NCBI RefSeq assembly: GCF_006716745.1 | Contig: NZ_VFPP01000001.1 | Span: 3,968,001-4,032,000, forward strand | Length of the DNA stretch: 64,000 bases | Reading direction: 5' to 3' | From: Saccharothrix saharensis | Lineage (GTDB): Bacteria > Actinomycetota > Actinomycetes > Mycobacteriales > Pseudonocardiaceae | In this document: in pieces, positions 33,946-45,357 of the stretch | Layout of the letters: every line of letters starts with the position of its first letter | Numbering within the stretch: the first letter of the stretch is position 1 | Translations under genes and position numbers: made by a program | Notes under the pieces: model-generated | Database searches by the model: none | What the model saw: only the letters and a program-made list of their open reading frames with translations | What the model was told of the DNA's origin: nothing

Positions 33946-36795
33946 CTACCGGCCACCCGGTGCACGGCGAGTCGCCAACAGCCGGTGCCGGCGGGCGTCC
34001 TCCGGCCGGCCCCAGGCCTCGTAGGCGCGCGCCAGGCCGTCGTGGGCCCGCGCCTCCTCGTGCCGGTCCCCCGTGCGGCGGGTCAGCGCCAGTGCCTCCC
34101 GGTGGTGCTCGACGGCGCGGTCCGGGTCGCCGGCGGCCGTCGCCAGCTCGCCCAGCGTGTCGAGCACCTCGGCCTCCAGGTCGCGGCTGCCGGTCGCCCG
34201 CGCGCCCGCGAGCGCTTCGGCGAGGTGCTTCCCGGCGACCTCGGCGCGGCCGAGCCGCAGGTGCACCAGCCCCAGGTTCGCCTGCAGGTGGTTGACCAGC
34301 GCGTGGTCGTTGTCGACGTCCGGCACGGCCGCCATGGCCTGCTCCATGTGCCGCAACGCCTCCTCGTACCGGCCCGACGCCTCGTGCACCAGCGCCAGGC
34401 TGCACAGCACGGCCGCCTCGCCGCGGCGGTTCCCGATGGCCCGGGCGATGGCCAGCGACTCCCGGAAGACGCGCTCCGCCTCCCGGTGCCGCCCGAGGCG
34501 GCGCAGGACCACGCCCAGGTTCTTCAGCGCCCGGCCGGTGAAGCTCACGTCGCCGGTCTCCCGCGCGACCTCGACCGCCTGCTCGTGGTGGCGCAACGCC
34601 TCCTCGTACCGCCCCAACCGCTCGCACGCGACGCCGAACCCGGTGAGCGCGGCACCCTGGGCGACGCGGTCGGCGCGCCGACGACCGGCCGCCAGGGCGT
34701 GGGTGTGCAGGGCCAGCGACTCGTCGTGGTGGCCGCGGACGTGGAAGTAGCGCCACACCGCGTCGGCCAGTTCCTCGGCCTGCGCGGCGTCACCGTGCCG
34801 GGCCGCGTGCTCGGCGACCGCGAGCAGGTTCGCCCGCTCGGCCTCCAGCCACGCCACCGCCTCGTCCCGGGTGGCCGGCCCGGCCGCGGGGAGCGCCGGT
34901 CCTCGCCCGGCGTGGTCCACCGGGTCGAACAGCACCACCGCGGCCGCCGCCTCGCGCACGTAGTGGTCCGCCAGGGCGTGCACCGCCGCGTGCCGGTCGG
35001 GGTCCGCTTCGGCGGCGAGACCGCGGGCGTAGGTGCGCAGCAGGTCGTGCATCTGGAACCGGCCGTCGGCCGTGCGCTCCACCAGGTGCGCCTGGACCAG
35101 CGCGTCGACGTGCCGGCGGACCGCCGCGTCGGACGAGCCGGTCAGCGCGGCGATCGCGTCCAGGCCGAGTTCGTGGCACGGGTGCGCGCCCAGCAGCCGG
35201 AACACCCGCGCCACCGCCGGGTCCAGGTGCCGGTAGGACCACGAGAACGCCGACCGCAGCGCCGCGTGGGGGTCGGTGTCGTCGTCGAGCCGGTCCAGCC
35301 GGTCCTGCTCCCGGACCAGCTCGCGGCTCAGCCGCGCCAACGACGCGGTGGGGCGGCCGGTGGCGAGTTCCGCGGCCAGGCGCAGGGCCAGCGGCAACCG
35401 CGCGCACAGCTCGGCCAGCGCGTCCACCGCGCCCGGTTCCGCCGCCGCCCGGTCGCCGATCAACGCGCGCAGCAGGTCGTGCGCCTCGGCGGCGGGCAGC
35501 AGGTCGAGCCCCAGCCGGGTCGCGCCGTCCTTCGCGATCAGCCCGCGCATCGAGTCGCGGCTGGTCACCAGCACCAGGCAGCCGGGCGAGCCGGGCAGCA
35601 GCGGCCGGACCTGCGCGGCCGTGCGGGCGTTGTCGAGCACCACGAGGACCCGCCTGCCCGCCAACAGGGACCGGAACGTGGCGGACCGCTCGTCCAGGTC
35701 CTGCGGGAGGTCCCGCGAGTCGACGCCCAGGGCGCGCAGGAAGCCCGCCAGCGCGTCACCCGGACCGACCGGCAGGTCGGGGTCGTAGCCGCGGAGGTTG
35801 ACGTAGAGCTGCCCGTCGGGGAACCGGTCCCGCACGCGGTGCGCCCAGTGCACGGCCAGGGCCGTCTTGCCGACGCCGCCGGTACCGGTGATGACGGCGA
35901 CCGGCGGCGGCTGGCGGTCGTCGGCGCGGGCGAGGAGCCGGTCGAGGCGCCGCAGGTGCTCGGCCCGGCCGGTGAACCCGACGACGGCGGCCGGCACCTG
36001 CGCGGGGCTCACCCACGCCGGCGGACCCGCCTCCCGGTCGACCTCCAGGGCCGGGTCCTGGTTGAGGATGTCCAGGTGCAGCCGGCGCAGCTCCTCCCCC
36101 GGCCGCACGCCCAGCTCCCGGTCCAGCAGCACGCGGCCCTCGTCGTAGACGTCCAGCGCCTCGGCCTGCCGTCCCGCCCGGTACAGCGCGGTCATCAGCG
36201 CACCGCGCAGCCGTTCCCGGAACGGGTGCCGCGCGACCAGCCCCTTGAGCGCGACCGCCGCCTCTTCGTGCGAGCCCAGCGCCGACAACGCCGCCGCGTG
36301 CCCCTCCAACGCGGTCAGCCGCCGCTCGACCAGCCGGGCCCGCACGGTGTCCGCGTCCGACCCGACCAGCTCGCCGAACGGGTCGCCGCGCCACAGCCGG
36401 ACCGCCTCGGCGAACGCCGCCGCGGCCTGCCGGTGCAGCCCCGCGCCGGCGTGCCGCCGACCGGTCCGGACCAGCGCCTCGAACCGGTGCGCGTCCAACT
36501 CGTCGGCCGCAACCCGGACCCGGTAGCCGCCCCGGCCGCCGTCGATCCGCTCGCCGGCCGTCGGGTCCTGCGCGAGCAGCCGGCGCAGCTTCCAGACGTA
36601 GGTCTTGGTGTTCTTCTCCGCCGACGGGGGCGCGCCTTCCGGCCACAGCGCCCCGACCAGCCGCTCGACGCTCACCCACTCGCCCGCGTGCAGCAGGAGC
36701 GTGGCCAGCAGCACGCGTGGTTTCCGGGCTGCGACGGGGATCCGCGCTCCGTCGGACCGCACCACGTCGACCGCGCCCAGGACCCGGAACAGCAC
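33946..36795 (-). CDS. AfsR/SARP-family transcriptional regulator with NB-ARC and TPR
   Basis: 949 residues. Order: OmpR-like winged helix (about residues 1-95, FRVLGAVDVVRSDGARIPVA, KTYVWKLRRLLA), bacterial transcriptional activation domain (about 100-245), NB-ARC STAND ATPase with Walker A ITGTGGVGKTAL (near residue 305), RVLVVLDNARTAAQV as Walker B and GCLVLVTSRDSM, and a C-terminal TPR array (GDVSFTGRALKNLGVVLRRL, RYEEALRHMEQAM). AfsR-type proteins integrate signals to activate secondary-metabolite or morphogenesis genes. GTG 36795 follows GGGGA. No biosynthetic cluster is visible nearby. An 11-bp-period repeat upstream may be its own SARP site. Confidence 0.95.
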   Translation of the reverse strand: MLFRVLGAVDVVRSDGARIPVAARKPRVLLATLLLHAGEWVSVERLVGALWPEGAPPSAEKNTKTYVWKLRRLLAQDPTAGERIDGGRGGYRVRVAADELDAHRFEALVRTGRRHAGAGLHRQAAAAFAEAVRLWRGDPFGELVGSDADTVRARLVERRLTALEGHAAALSALGSHEEAAVALKGLVARHPFRERLRGALMTALYRAGRQAEALDVYDEGRVLLDRELGVRPGEELRRLHLDILNQDPALEVDREAGPPAWVSPAQVPAAVVGFTGRAEHLRRLDRLLARADDRQPPPVAVITGTGGVGKTALAVHWAHRVRDRFPDGQLYVNLRGYDPDLPVGPGDALAGFLRALGVDSRDLPQDLDERSATFRSLLAGRRVLVVLDNARTAAQVRPLLPGSPGCLVLVTSRDSMRGLIAKDGATRLGLDLLPAAEAHDLLRALIGDRAAAEPGAVDALAELCARLPLALRLAAELATGRPTASLARLSRELVREQDRLDRLDDDTDPHAALRSAFSWSYRHLDPAVARVFRLLGAHPCHELGLDAIAALTGSSDAAVRRHVDALVQAHLVERTADGRFQMHDLLRTYARGLAAEADPDRHAAVHALADHYVREAAAAVVLFDPVDHAGRGPALPAAGPATRDEAVAWLEAERANLLAVAEHAARHGDAAQAEELADAVWRYFHVRGHHDESLALHTHALAAGRRRADRVAQGAALTGFGVACERLGRYEEALRHHEQAVEVARETGDVSFTGRALKNLGVVLRRLGRHREAERVFRESLAIARAIGNRRGEAAVLCSLALVHEASGRYEEALRHMEQAMAAVPDVDNDHALVNHLQANLGLVHLRLGRAEVAGKHLAEALAGARATGSRDLEAEVLDTLGELATAAGDPDRAVEHHREALALTRRTGDRHEEARAHDGLARAYEAWGRPEDARRHRLLATRRAPGGR

Positions 36796-36894
36796 TCGGC
36801 ACACTCCCCAGTGCCGCGGCCGTCCCCACGGCGGCCGGGGCGGCATCGAAGGTAGCGCAGTCGTCGCACCACCGGGACCCCCGCGTTGGACCGC

Positions 36895-36924
36895 CGGTGT
36901 ACCGGCGGTGTACCGGCGTGCCCC
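36895..36924 (-). promoter_or_regulatory. 11-bp direct repeats, possible SARP operator
   Basis: CGGTGTACCGG at 36895-36905 is repeated at 36906-36916 and followed by a partial third copy (CGTGCCCCAGG). SARP/AfsR proteins bind direct repeats spaced 11 bp, so autoregulation of the adjacent regulator (start 36795) is plausible. Confidence 0.55.
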
Positions 36925-36945
36925 AGGCTGGTGGCGCGGGCCACC

Positions 36946-36978
36946 GGCTGTGACCTCGATTGGGGGTGGGTCACAGCC
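36946..36978. promoter_or_regulatory. Inverted repeat upstream of the SARP regulator
   Basis: GGCTGTGACC and GGTCACAGCC form a perfect 10-bp inverted repeat with a 13-nt spacer. A further GTGACC follows at 36979-36985. It could be an operator or a transcript hairpin. The 282-bp gap 36796-37077 otherwise contains no gene. Confidence 0.4.
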
Positions 36979-37021
36979 GTGACCTCAGCGCGCGCCGGCG
37001 CCGCGGCGCAAGACCCCACGG

Positions 37022-37065
37022 CCGGGCTCCGGCATGCCGGGCGGCACACTCCACCCGGAGCCCGG
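37022..37065 (-). terminator. Terminator of the MerR gene
   Basis: Perfect 11-bp stem CCGGGCTCCGG/CCGGAGCCCGG with a 22-nt loop, 12 nt after the MerR stop. Confidence 0.7.
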
Positions 37066-37077
37066 TCGTGGTCCGCG

Positions 37078-37881
37078 CTACCCCCAGGTCGCGGTGTCGG
37101 GGTCGACGCCGCGGGCGCGGGCGCTCGCGTCGATGATCCGGCGGAACCACCCGGCCAGGCCCGGGCGAATGCCGTCGTAGTGGGCGGCGAAGCCCGGCTC
37201 GGTCTCGAACCGGCGGCCGAGGCAGACCTGCATCTCCCGGGTGAGCGGGAAGTACGCGGCGAACACCTCGCGGTGCCGTTCGACCAGGTGGTCCGCTGCC
37301 GGGCTGCCGGGCGTGACGCCGGCGTCCATCGCGTCACCGAGGGCGCGTTCGAAGGCGGCCACGGCGTCGGCGACGGCCTGCCACTCCGCCGGGCCGCGCG
37401 CGGCCGAGCGCTCGGCGTACTGCGACCACTGCGCGGTGTCGCCGTAGCGCTGCCGGGCCTGGGCGGTCCGGTCCGGGTCCCAGTCGGGGCCGAAGATCGC
37501 GGCCTGCTGCGCCGCGGTGAGCAGCGGGCCGCGTTCGTGGGCGTCGATCATCCGGTCCAGCCCGGCGGTGAGCCGCCGGAGCCGGTCGATCCGCTCGGCG
37601 ACCTGGGCCCGCTGCGCCCGCAACGCGCCCGGCACGTCCGCCGCGGAGTCGTCCAGGACGACCCGGATCCGGTCCAGGCCCAACCCGATCTCGCGGTACA
37701 CGACGATGCGGTGCAGGCGTTCCAGGTCGGCCGCGGTGTAGAGCCGGTAGCCGCCCGCCGTGCGCAGCGACGGCCGCGCCAGGCCGATCCCGTCCCAGTG
37801 GTGCAGCGCGCGGACCGTCACGCCCAGCCGGGTCGAGACCTGGCCGACGGTCAGGCCGCCGGTCTCCGCGGTGTCACCCAT
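37078..37881 (-). CDS. MerR-family regulator, TipAL-like
   Basis: 267 residues. N-terminal MerR winged helix (LTVGQVSTRLGVTVRALHHW, DGIGLARPSLRTAGGYRLYT), a dimerisation helix, then a TipAS-like drug-recognition domain with the four-helix AERSAARGPAEWQAVADAV...EVFAAYFPLTREMQ segment. Such regulators bind thiopeptides or other drugs and induce export or resistance. ATG 37881 overlaps the upstream VOC gene by 8 bp, so the two are co-expressed. The family Cys that traps thiostrepton is not clearly placed. Confidence 0.93.
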   Translation of the reverse strand: MGDTAETGGLTVGQVSTRLGVTVRALHHWDGIGLARPSLRTAGGYRLYTAADLERLHRIVVYREIGLGLDRIRVVLDDSAADVPGALRAQRAQVAERIDRLRRLTAGLDRMIDAHERGPLLTAAQQAAIFGPDWDPDRTAQARQRYGDTAQWSQYAERSAARGPAEWQAVADAVAAFERALGDAMDAGVTPGSPAADHLVERHREVFAAYFPLTREMQVCLGRRFETEPGFAAHYDGIRPGLAGWFRRIIDASARARGVDPDTATWG

Positions 37882-38404
37882 GGCCCCCATTCTCGTCGGC
37901 GTCCGGGTGCTGGATGCCGATGGCGGCCAGGTTGCGCGCCTCCTGGCTGTCGGGGTCGAAGGGCTTCGCCGCGGTGAACACCACCCGCGCGTTCTCCGGG
38001 GTGATCACCTCGACGTCACGGGTGTTCCAGGGCGTGTCCCGCGGGCCGTCGACCGAGCCCGGGCGCAGCGCGCGGCACGCCTCGACCACGGCGTCCACCT
38101 GGTCGAGCACGCACGAGAAGCTGACGCTCAGCCGCGGCGGCTCCTCCGGCACGCCCTCCGCCGCCACGAGCAGCACGTCCTGGAACGCCCACCGGCGCAG
38201 GTGCACGAGCGTGCCGGGGATGCCGAACAGCTCGAAGAACCCGAGCCCGCGGACCCAGAAGTCCACCGACGCCGCCAGGTCGTCGGTCGGGATGCTGACG
38301 AACGCGGGCATCCCGTAGATGCCGCGGTACAGCTCGGGTGCCACCGCGTCCGGGCCGGGCTCGGGCACGGGGCTGATCTCGAAGGCGTTGTAGTAGTCAC
38401 TCAC
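37874..38404 (-). CDS. VOC-family (glyoxalase/bleomycin-resistance fold) protein
   Basis: 176 residues; GTG 38404 with AAGGTGG upstream. A C-terminal pair of beta-alpha-beta-beta-beta modules (MPAFVSIPTDDLAASVDFW, RVVFTAAKPFDP) marks the vicinal oxygen chelate fold. The first 32 residues (DYYNAFEISPVPEPGPDAVA) are an extra segment. VOC proteins sequester or modify small molecules. Coupling to a TipAL-like MerR gene suggests a drug- or metabolite-binding role. Confidence 0.88.
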   Translation of the reverse strand: MSDYYNAFEISPVPEPGPDAVAPELYRGIYGMPAFVSIPTDDLAASVDFWVRGLGFFELFGIPGTLVHLRRWAFQDVLLVAAEGVPEEPPRLSVSFSCVLDQVDAVVEACRALRPGSVDGPRDTPWNTRDVEVITPENARVVFTAAKPFDPDSQEARNLAAIGIQHPDADENGGHG

Positions 38405-38438
38405 AGGACCCACCTTCGAGCCTCACGCTACGAGAGGG

Positions 38439-40355
<1,917 letters not shown>

Positions 40356-40645
40356 CGTTCCAGCAAACGCGAACTCCCCGCCGCCGCCAACACGGTTCAC
40401 CGTCGGCGCAGCTCATCGGCGCACGCGAGCCGTACCGCCGTACCGCCGTGCGCGGATCGGCCGGGGCCCCGACATCGGCTTCGCGCACCTGTCGACGTGG
40501 GACCGCATCGTCGAGCGCAGCCTGGACGGGGTGACCGAGGCCCGCCACGAGATCGGGAGAAGGTCATTGCCACGGCCGGGTGGCGGGAGCGGGCGAAGGC
40601 CTGCGCGCAGCGGGGCGAGTGCACCCCGAGCCGGTACGGGAACAG
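40356..40645. other. Gene-poor gap with possible frameshifted coding scrap
   Basis: No intact gene. One + frame reads GPDIGFAHLSTWDRIVERSL...TEARHEIG and, after a single-base shift near 40556, continues EKVIATAGWRERAKACAQRG in another frame to SRYGNS. Together these look like protein but match no family I recognise. The promoter of the ABC exporter must also lie here. Confidence 0.4.
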
Positions 40646-40680
40646 CGAAGCGCCCCCGCCGACCGGCGTGGGGCGCTTCG
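40646..40680 (-). terminator. Terminator of ispH
   Basis: CGAAGCGCCCC (40646-40656) pairs with GGGGCGCTTCG (40670-40680), with an inner CGCC/GGCG extension around a GACC loop; 14 nt past the ispH stop. Confidence 0.8.
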
Positions 40681-40693
40681 GGTGGGCCGGGTC

Positions 40694-41638
40694 CTAGCGG
40701 ACCATGTCCTTGCGCAGTTCACGCGGCAGGGCGAACGCGATCTTCTCGTTCGCCGTGGTGATCTCCTCGACGTCGCCGTACCCCTGCGTCGCCAGGTACT
40801 CCAGCAGCTCCATCACCAGGATGTCCGGCACCGACGCGCCCGACGTCACGCCGACCGTCGTCACGCCCTCCAGCCAAGCCGGGTCGACCTCGCGCGCGTA
40901 GTCGACCAAGTACGCCGCCCGCGCGCCGGCCTGCAGCGCCACCTCGACCAGCCGCACCGAGTTCGACGAGTTCTTCGACCCGACCACCAGCACGAGGTCG
41001 CACTCCGGCGCCATCGTCTTCACCGCGGTCTGCCGGTTGGACGTCGCGTAGCAGATGTCGTCCGACGGCGGCTCCTGCAGGTCCGGGAACCGGTCCTGCA
41101 ACTGGCGCACCCGCACCATCGTCTCGTCCACCGACAGCGTGGTCTGCGACAACCACACCACCTTGGACGGATCGCGCACCACGACCTTGTCCACGTCCTC
41201 GGCGGTGTCCACGAGCTGGATGTGCGAGGGCGCCTCGCCGTACGTGCCCTCGACCTCCTCGTGTCCTTCGTGGCCGATCAGCAGGATGTCGTAGTCCTCG
41301 CGCGCGAAGCGCTTGGCCTCGTTGTGCACCTTGGTCACCAACGGGCACGTGGCGTCGATCGTCCTCAGGCCCCGGTCGGCCGCCTCCTGGTGCACGGCGG
41401 GCGACACGCCGTGCGCCGAGAACACCACGAGCGCGCCCTCGGGCACCTCGTCGGTCTCGTCGACGAAGATCGCGCCCCGCGCGGACAGCGTCTCCACGAC
41501 GTGCTTGTTGTGGACGATCTCCTTGCGCACGTAGACCGGCGCGCCGTACTGCTCCAGCGCCTTCTCCACGGTCACGACGGCACGGTCCACGCCGGCGCAG
41601 TAGCCACGCGGCTTGGCCAGGAGCACTCGCTTGTCCAT
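40694..41638 (-). CDS. ispH: 4-hydroxy-3-methylbut-2-enyl diphosphate reductase
   Basis: 314 residues, last enzyme of the MEP isoprenoid pathway, making IPP and DMAPP. The three cluster Cys are in [10 protein letters not shown] (Cys 14), [13 protein letters not shown] and [10 protein letters not shown]. Substrate-binding His/Glu are in [11 protein letters not shown] and [11 protein letters not shown]. Start ATG 41638 gives [14 protein letters not shown]. Divergent from the lipid-droplet-associated gene with 64 bp between. Equivalent of mycobacterial lytB2 (Rv1110). Confidence 0.98.
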   Translation of the reverse strand: MDKRVLLAKPRGYCAGVDRAVVTVEKALEQYGAPVYVRKEIVHNKHVVETLSARGAIFVDETDEVPEGALVVFSAHGVSPAVHQEAADRGLRTIDATCPLVTKVHNEAKRFAREDYDILLIGHEGHEEVEGTYGEAPSHIQLVDTAEDVDKVVVRDPSKVVWLSQTTLSVDETMVRVRQLQDRFPDLQEPPSDDICYATSNRQTAVKTMAPECDLVLVVGSKNSSNSVRLVEVALQAGARAAYLVDYAREVDPAWLEGVTTVGVTSGASVPDILVMELLEYLATQGYGDVEEITTANEKIAFALPRELRKDMVR

Positions 41639-41702
41639 GGCCTCCAGGGTACGGCGTGCCGGATGTAGGCATCCGACGGCCGACTGCGGCAGGCTGTAGG
41701 GC

Positions 41703-42188
41703 ATGAAGCCACTGCCCCTGACCGTCCGCCTGGCCGCGGGACTGGCGGTCACCGCCGTCGAGCAGGCCCGGAAGCTCCCGCGGCAGCTCGCGGGTCTCCC
41801 GGTCACCGTGGTCAGTGAGGCCCTGCAGCTGTCCATGCGGGTCCAGCAGCGGGTGACGGAACTCGCAATCAAGGGCGACGACGCGCTGTCCGTGCTGCGG
41901 CCGGCGGAGCAGCAACCCGAGTGGGCGACGTTCGACGAGGACGAGCCGGAGGTCGGCCCGCCGACGGCCGACGACCCGTGGGCGGAGGAGGAGCAGGCGC
42001 TGGCCGCCGAGCCGCCCGCCGTGCTGCCGAACTACGACGAGCTGTCGTTGGCGCAGCTCAGGGCACGTCTGCGCACGCTGAGCGCGGAGGACCTCGAAGA
42101 GCTGCTGGCGCACGAGCGCACGCACGCGGCCCGGCCCGAGTTCACCGGCATGCTCACCCGCCGCATCGCGAACCTCAAGCAGCAGTGA
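41703..42188 (+). CDS. Lipid-droplet-associated-type protein (Rv1109c-like)
   Basis: 161 residues. An amphipathic, Leu/Val-rich N-terminus ([40 protein letters not shown]) resembles phasin/lipid-droplet proteins; an acidic linker follows ([20 protein letters not shown]). The C-terminus has a short conserved helical unit, [20 protein letters not shown]. Homologues sit between ispH and xseA in mycobacteria. Lipid binding is inferred. It overlaps xseA by GTGA, so the two are translationally coupled. Confidence 0.88.
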   Translation: MKPLPLTVRLAAGLAVTAVEQARKLPRQLAGLPVTVVSEALQLSMRVQQRVTELAIKGDDALSVLRPAEQQPEWATFDEDEPEVGPPTADDPWAEEEQALAAEPPAVLPNYDELSLAQLRARLRTLSAEDLEELLAHERTHAARPEFTGMLTRRIANLKQQ

Positions 42189-43528
42189 ACCCCGAGCAGA
42201 CGGGCACCGGGAAGTCGCAGGCCGAGAAGTCGAGCGCCGAGAGGTCCAGCCCGGAGAACCCGTGGCCGGTCCGGACGGTCGCGCGCAAGATCTTCGACTG
42301 GATCAACCGGCTGGGCGACGTGTGGGTCGAGGGCCAGGTCACCCAGCTCAGCGCCCGTCCGGGCACGGCGACGGCGTTCCTCACCCTGCGTGACCCGTCG
42401 GTGGACATGTCGATGCAGCTGACCGCGCCCGTGGGCCTGGTGCGCGAGCTCCAGCTCACCGAGGGCAGCCGGGTCGTGGTGCACGGCAAGCCCAACTTCT
42501 TCCCCAACCGGGGCACGCTGAGCCTGCGCGTGGACGAGATCCGGCAGGTGGGCATCGGCGAGCTGCTGGCCCGCATCGAACGGCTGCGCAAGCTGCTGAA
42601 CGCCGAGGGCCTGTTCGACCCGCGGCGCAAGCGCAGGCCACCGTTCCTGCCGAACAAGATCGGTCTCGTCACGGGTCGCGCGTCCGCCGCCGAGCGGGAC
42701 GTGCTGACCAACGCGCACGCCCGCTGGCCGGGCGCCCGGTTCCGGGTCGTCAACGTCGCGGTGCAGGGCGCGTTGGCCGTGCCGCAGATCCTCACCGCAC
42801 TGTCGACTCTGGACCGCGACCCCGAGGTGGACGTCATCGTGCTGGCCCGCGGCGGCGGCAGCGTGGAGGACCTGCTGCCGTTCTCCGACGAGGCGCTGTG
42901 CCGCGCGGTGGCGCAGTGCCGCACGCCGGTGCTGTCCGCGATCGGGCACGAGCCGGACACCCCGCTGGTCGACCACGTCGCCGACGTGCGCTGCTCCACG
43001 CCGACCGACGCGGGCAAGCGGGTCGTGCCGGACGTCGCCGAGGAGGGCGAGCGGATCCGCCAGCTGCGCGACCGCAGCCGCCGCGCCCTGCACGGCTGGG
43101 TGGACCGCGAGCGCAAGCTGCTCGCCGCGCTGCGCACGCGACCCGCGCTGTCGGACCCGTACGGCCCGCTGGACCGGCGCGCGGAGGACGTGGACCGGCT
43201 GCGGGAACGGGCCCGGCGCGCGGTGCGCAACCGGCTCGACTCGGAGACCGCGGGCCTGACCGCGACCACGGCGCGCTTGACGACCCTCGGACCTGCCGCC
43301 ACGCTGGCGCGCGGGTACGCCGTGGTGCAGCTCGTCACCCCCGACGGGGTCGACGGGGTCCTCCGGTCGACGTCCCAAGCCCCCTCGGGCACCCGGCTGA
43401 GGGTTCGCGTGGCCGACGGCGCGGTGCACGCGGTCGTCACCGCCGGCGGAGACGGCAGTGACGACCGAGCCGGCGGAGCCGGCAAGACGGCCCAAGAAGG
43501 AGGCGGTGGTGCCGAACCCGGCGCGTGA
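42185..43528 (+). CDS. xseA: Exodeoxyribonuclease VII large subunit
   Basis: 447 residues. N-terminal OB-fold ([20 protein letters not shown]) and catalytic core [59 protein letters not shown], followed by a coiled coil and the [11 protein letters not shown] end block. With XseB it degrades single-stranded DNA. The first 25 residues ([20 protein letters not shown]) are a polar extension. GTG 42185. Confidence 0.97.
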   Translation: MNPEQTGTGKSQAEKSSAERSSPENPWPVRTVARKIFDWINRLGDVWVEGQVTQLSARPGTATAFLTLRDPSVDMSMQLTAPVGLVRELQLTEGSRVVVHGKPNFFPNRGTLSLRVDEIRQVGIGELLARIERLRKLLNAEGLFDPRRKRRPPFLPNKIGLVTGRASAAERDVLTNAHARWPGARFRVVNVAVQGALAVPQILTALSTLDRDPEVDVIVLARGGGSVEDLLPFSDEALCRAVAQCRTPVLSAIGHEPDTPLVDHVADVRCSTPTDAGKRVVPDVAEEGERIRQLRDRSRRALHGWVDRERKLLAALRTRPALSDPYGPLDRRAEDVDRLRERARRAVRNRLDSETAGLTATTARLTTLGPAATLARGYAVVQLVTPDGVDGVLRSTSQAPSGTRLRVRVADGAVHAVVTAGGDGSDDRAGGAGKTAQEGGGGAEPGA

Positions 43529-43916
43529 GCCCACGTTCCTGCCCTTGACGGTGGCCGCCGCGAGTGACGCCGACGACGAAGGGGCCGTCGCCGTGCGCGA
43601 CCGCGCCGAGTCGGCCGACCGGGCCGCCGCCGACTGCTGGCTGTCCCTGGTGGCGGGCTGCACGTCGGGCAGGCAGACGTTGATCAACCGGTTGCACGAC
43701 CTGTCCGAGGCGACCTGCGGCTACGCCGGCCTGCGCTGGTGGCTGGGCCGCGGCTCGGTGCACCGCAGGCGCGTCGCCGACGCCGAGCACCGCATCGACG
43801 ACGCGGTGCGCGAGGGTGACGGCGCCGAGTTCGCCGAGGCGTTCATCGGCTACGACCAGGCGGTCGCCACCGTCGTGGTGCACGTCCAGAACCGATTGGG
43901 GAAGTTGTCCACGTGA
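43509..43916 (+). CDS. Conserved-operon protein of unknown function between xseA and xseB
   Basis: 135 residues from GTG 43509, preceded at five bases by GAAGGAGG; GTG 43506 and 43458 are alternatives that overlap xseA more. The middle and end are helical ([59 protein letters not shown]), with no signal peptide or membrane helix. I do not recognise the family. It overlaps xseB by GTGA, so all four genes from the lipid-droplet protein to xseB form one coupled operon. Confidence 0.75.
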   Translation: MPNPAREPTFLPLTVAAASDADDEGAVAVRDRAESADRAAADCWLSLVAGCTSGRQTLINRLHDLSEATCGYAGLRWWLGRGSVHRRRVADAEHRIDDAVREGDGAEFAEAFIGYDQAVATVVVHVQNRLGKLST

Positions 43917-44122
43917 GCGAGCCGGGCTACGAGCAGGCCAGGGACGAGTTGGTGGAGGTGGTCCGCAAGCTGGAGGCGGGCGGCCTGTCGCTGGAGGAGT
44001 CGCTGGCGCTGTGGGAACGCGGCGAGGCCTTGGCGAAGACCTGCGAGCGGCAGCTCGCGGGTGCCCGGGAGCGGATCGATCAAGCACTCAGTGTGACCGA
44101 GGAGGACGTGGCCGAGGCCTGA
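43913..44122 (+). CDS. xseB: Exodeoxyribonuclease VII small subunit
   Basis: 69 residues, family length. Typical helical hairpin [43 protein letters not shown] 43913 overlaps the preceding stop. Partner of XseA. Confidence 0.96.
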   Translation: MSEPGYEQARDELVEVVRKLEAGGLSLEESLALWERGEALAKTCERQLAGARERIDQALSVTEEDVAEA

Positions 44123-44175
44123 CGACGTGCGAGGATTGGCTTTACCGGCCGGTAGTCTTCGCAGGAGGAAACGTC

Positions 44176-45231
44176 ATGGTCACAGGCAGCAGCCAGTCCG
44201 AGCGCCGTCGCGAGGCACCTGACCGGAACCTCGCGCTGGAGCTCGTCCGGGTGACCGAGGCGGCCGCCATGGCCGCCGGGCGCTGGGTGGGTCGCGGCGA
44301 CAAGAACGGCGGCGACGGCGCGGCGGTGGACGCCATGCGCAAGCTGATCGGCACCGTGTCGATGCGGGGCGTGGTGGTGATCGGCGAGGGCGAGAAGGAC
44401 GAGGCGCCCATGCTGTTCAACGGCGAGGAGGTCGGTGACGGCAACGGCCCCGAGTGCGACGTGGCGGTCGACCCGATCGACGGCACCACGTTGATGGCCA
44501 AGGGCATGCCGAACGCGCTGGCGGTGCTCGCGGTGGCCGAGCGGGGCGCGATGTTCGACCCGTCCGCCGTGTTCTACATGGAGAAGCTCGCCACCGGGCC
44601 GGAGGCGGCGGACGTCATCGACATCACCGCGCCGATCGCCGAGAACATCCGCCGGATCGCGAAGGCCAAGCACAGCGACGTGTCCGACGTGACGGTGTGC
44701 GTCCTGGACCGGCCGCGGCACGAGTCGCTGATCGGCGAGGTGCGCGCGGCGGGCGCGCGCATCCACTTCATCTCCGACGGCGACGTGGCGGGCGCGATCT
44801 CGGCGGCCCGGCCCAACACCGGCATCGACCTGCTGGTGGGCATCGGCGGCACGCCGGAGGGCATCATCGCGGCGGCGGCGCTCAAGTGCATGGGCGGCGC
44901 GATCCAGGCCAAGCTGTGGCCCAAGGACGACGAGGAGCGGCAGAAGGCGCTGAACGCGGGCCACGACCTGGACCGCGTGCTGCTGACCGACGACCTGGTG
45001 CGCGGCGACAACGTGTTCTTCTGCGCGACCGGCGTCACCGACGGCGACCTGGTGCGCGGCGTGCACTACCGGGCGGGCGGCTGCACGACCCAGTCGATCG
45101 TGATGCGGTCGAAGTCGGGCACGGTCCGGATGATCGACGGCTTCCACCGGCTGACCAAGCTGCGCGAGTACTCGTCGGTCGACTTCGACATCCCGCCGAG
45201 CGCCGAGGACGCGCTGCCGCCGCTGCCGTAG
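44176..45231 (+). CDS. glpX: Class II fructose-1,6-bisphosphatase GlpX
   Basis: 351 residues. Gluconeogenic phosphatase; the only FBPase type in most actinomycetes. Li-sensitive phosphatase motifs: [37 protein letters not shown] and [23 protein letters not shown] 44176 after AGGAGGAA; 53 bp after xseB, possibly same transcript. Equivalent of Rv1099c. Confidence 0.97.
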   Translation: MVTGSSQSERRREAPDRNLALELVRVTEAAAMAAGRWVGRGDKNGGDGAAVDAMRKLIGTVSMRGVVVIGEGEKDEAPMLFNGEEVGDGNGPECDVAVDPIDGTTLMAKGMPNALAVLAVAERGAMFDPSAVFYMEKLATGPEAADVIDITAPIAENIRRIAKAKHSDVSDVTVCVLDRPRHESLIGEVRAAGARIHFISDGDVAGAISAARPNTGIDLLVGIGGTPEGIIAAAALKCMGGAIQAKLWPKDDEERQKALNAGHDLDRVLLTDDLVRGDNVFFCATGVTDGDLVRGVHYRAGGCTTQSIVMRSKSGTVRMIDGFHRLTKLREYSSVDFDIPPSAEDALPPLP

Positions 45232-45357
45232 GCCTGCCCGGCGCCGTCAACTGTGAACCCGGCGTTACCGGCCGATCGGCTGTGGTGATCACGTCGCGTT
45301 CATCCCTAGTTTCCGATCCGTCCCCGAGCACCCTGCGCCGGGGACGGAGAGGAAGCG

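Noticed and set aside
33985-36855. 956-codon + strand frame across the SARP regulator
   Set aside because: Shadow frame; the minus-strand protein has all AfsR domains.
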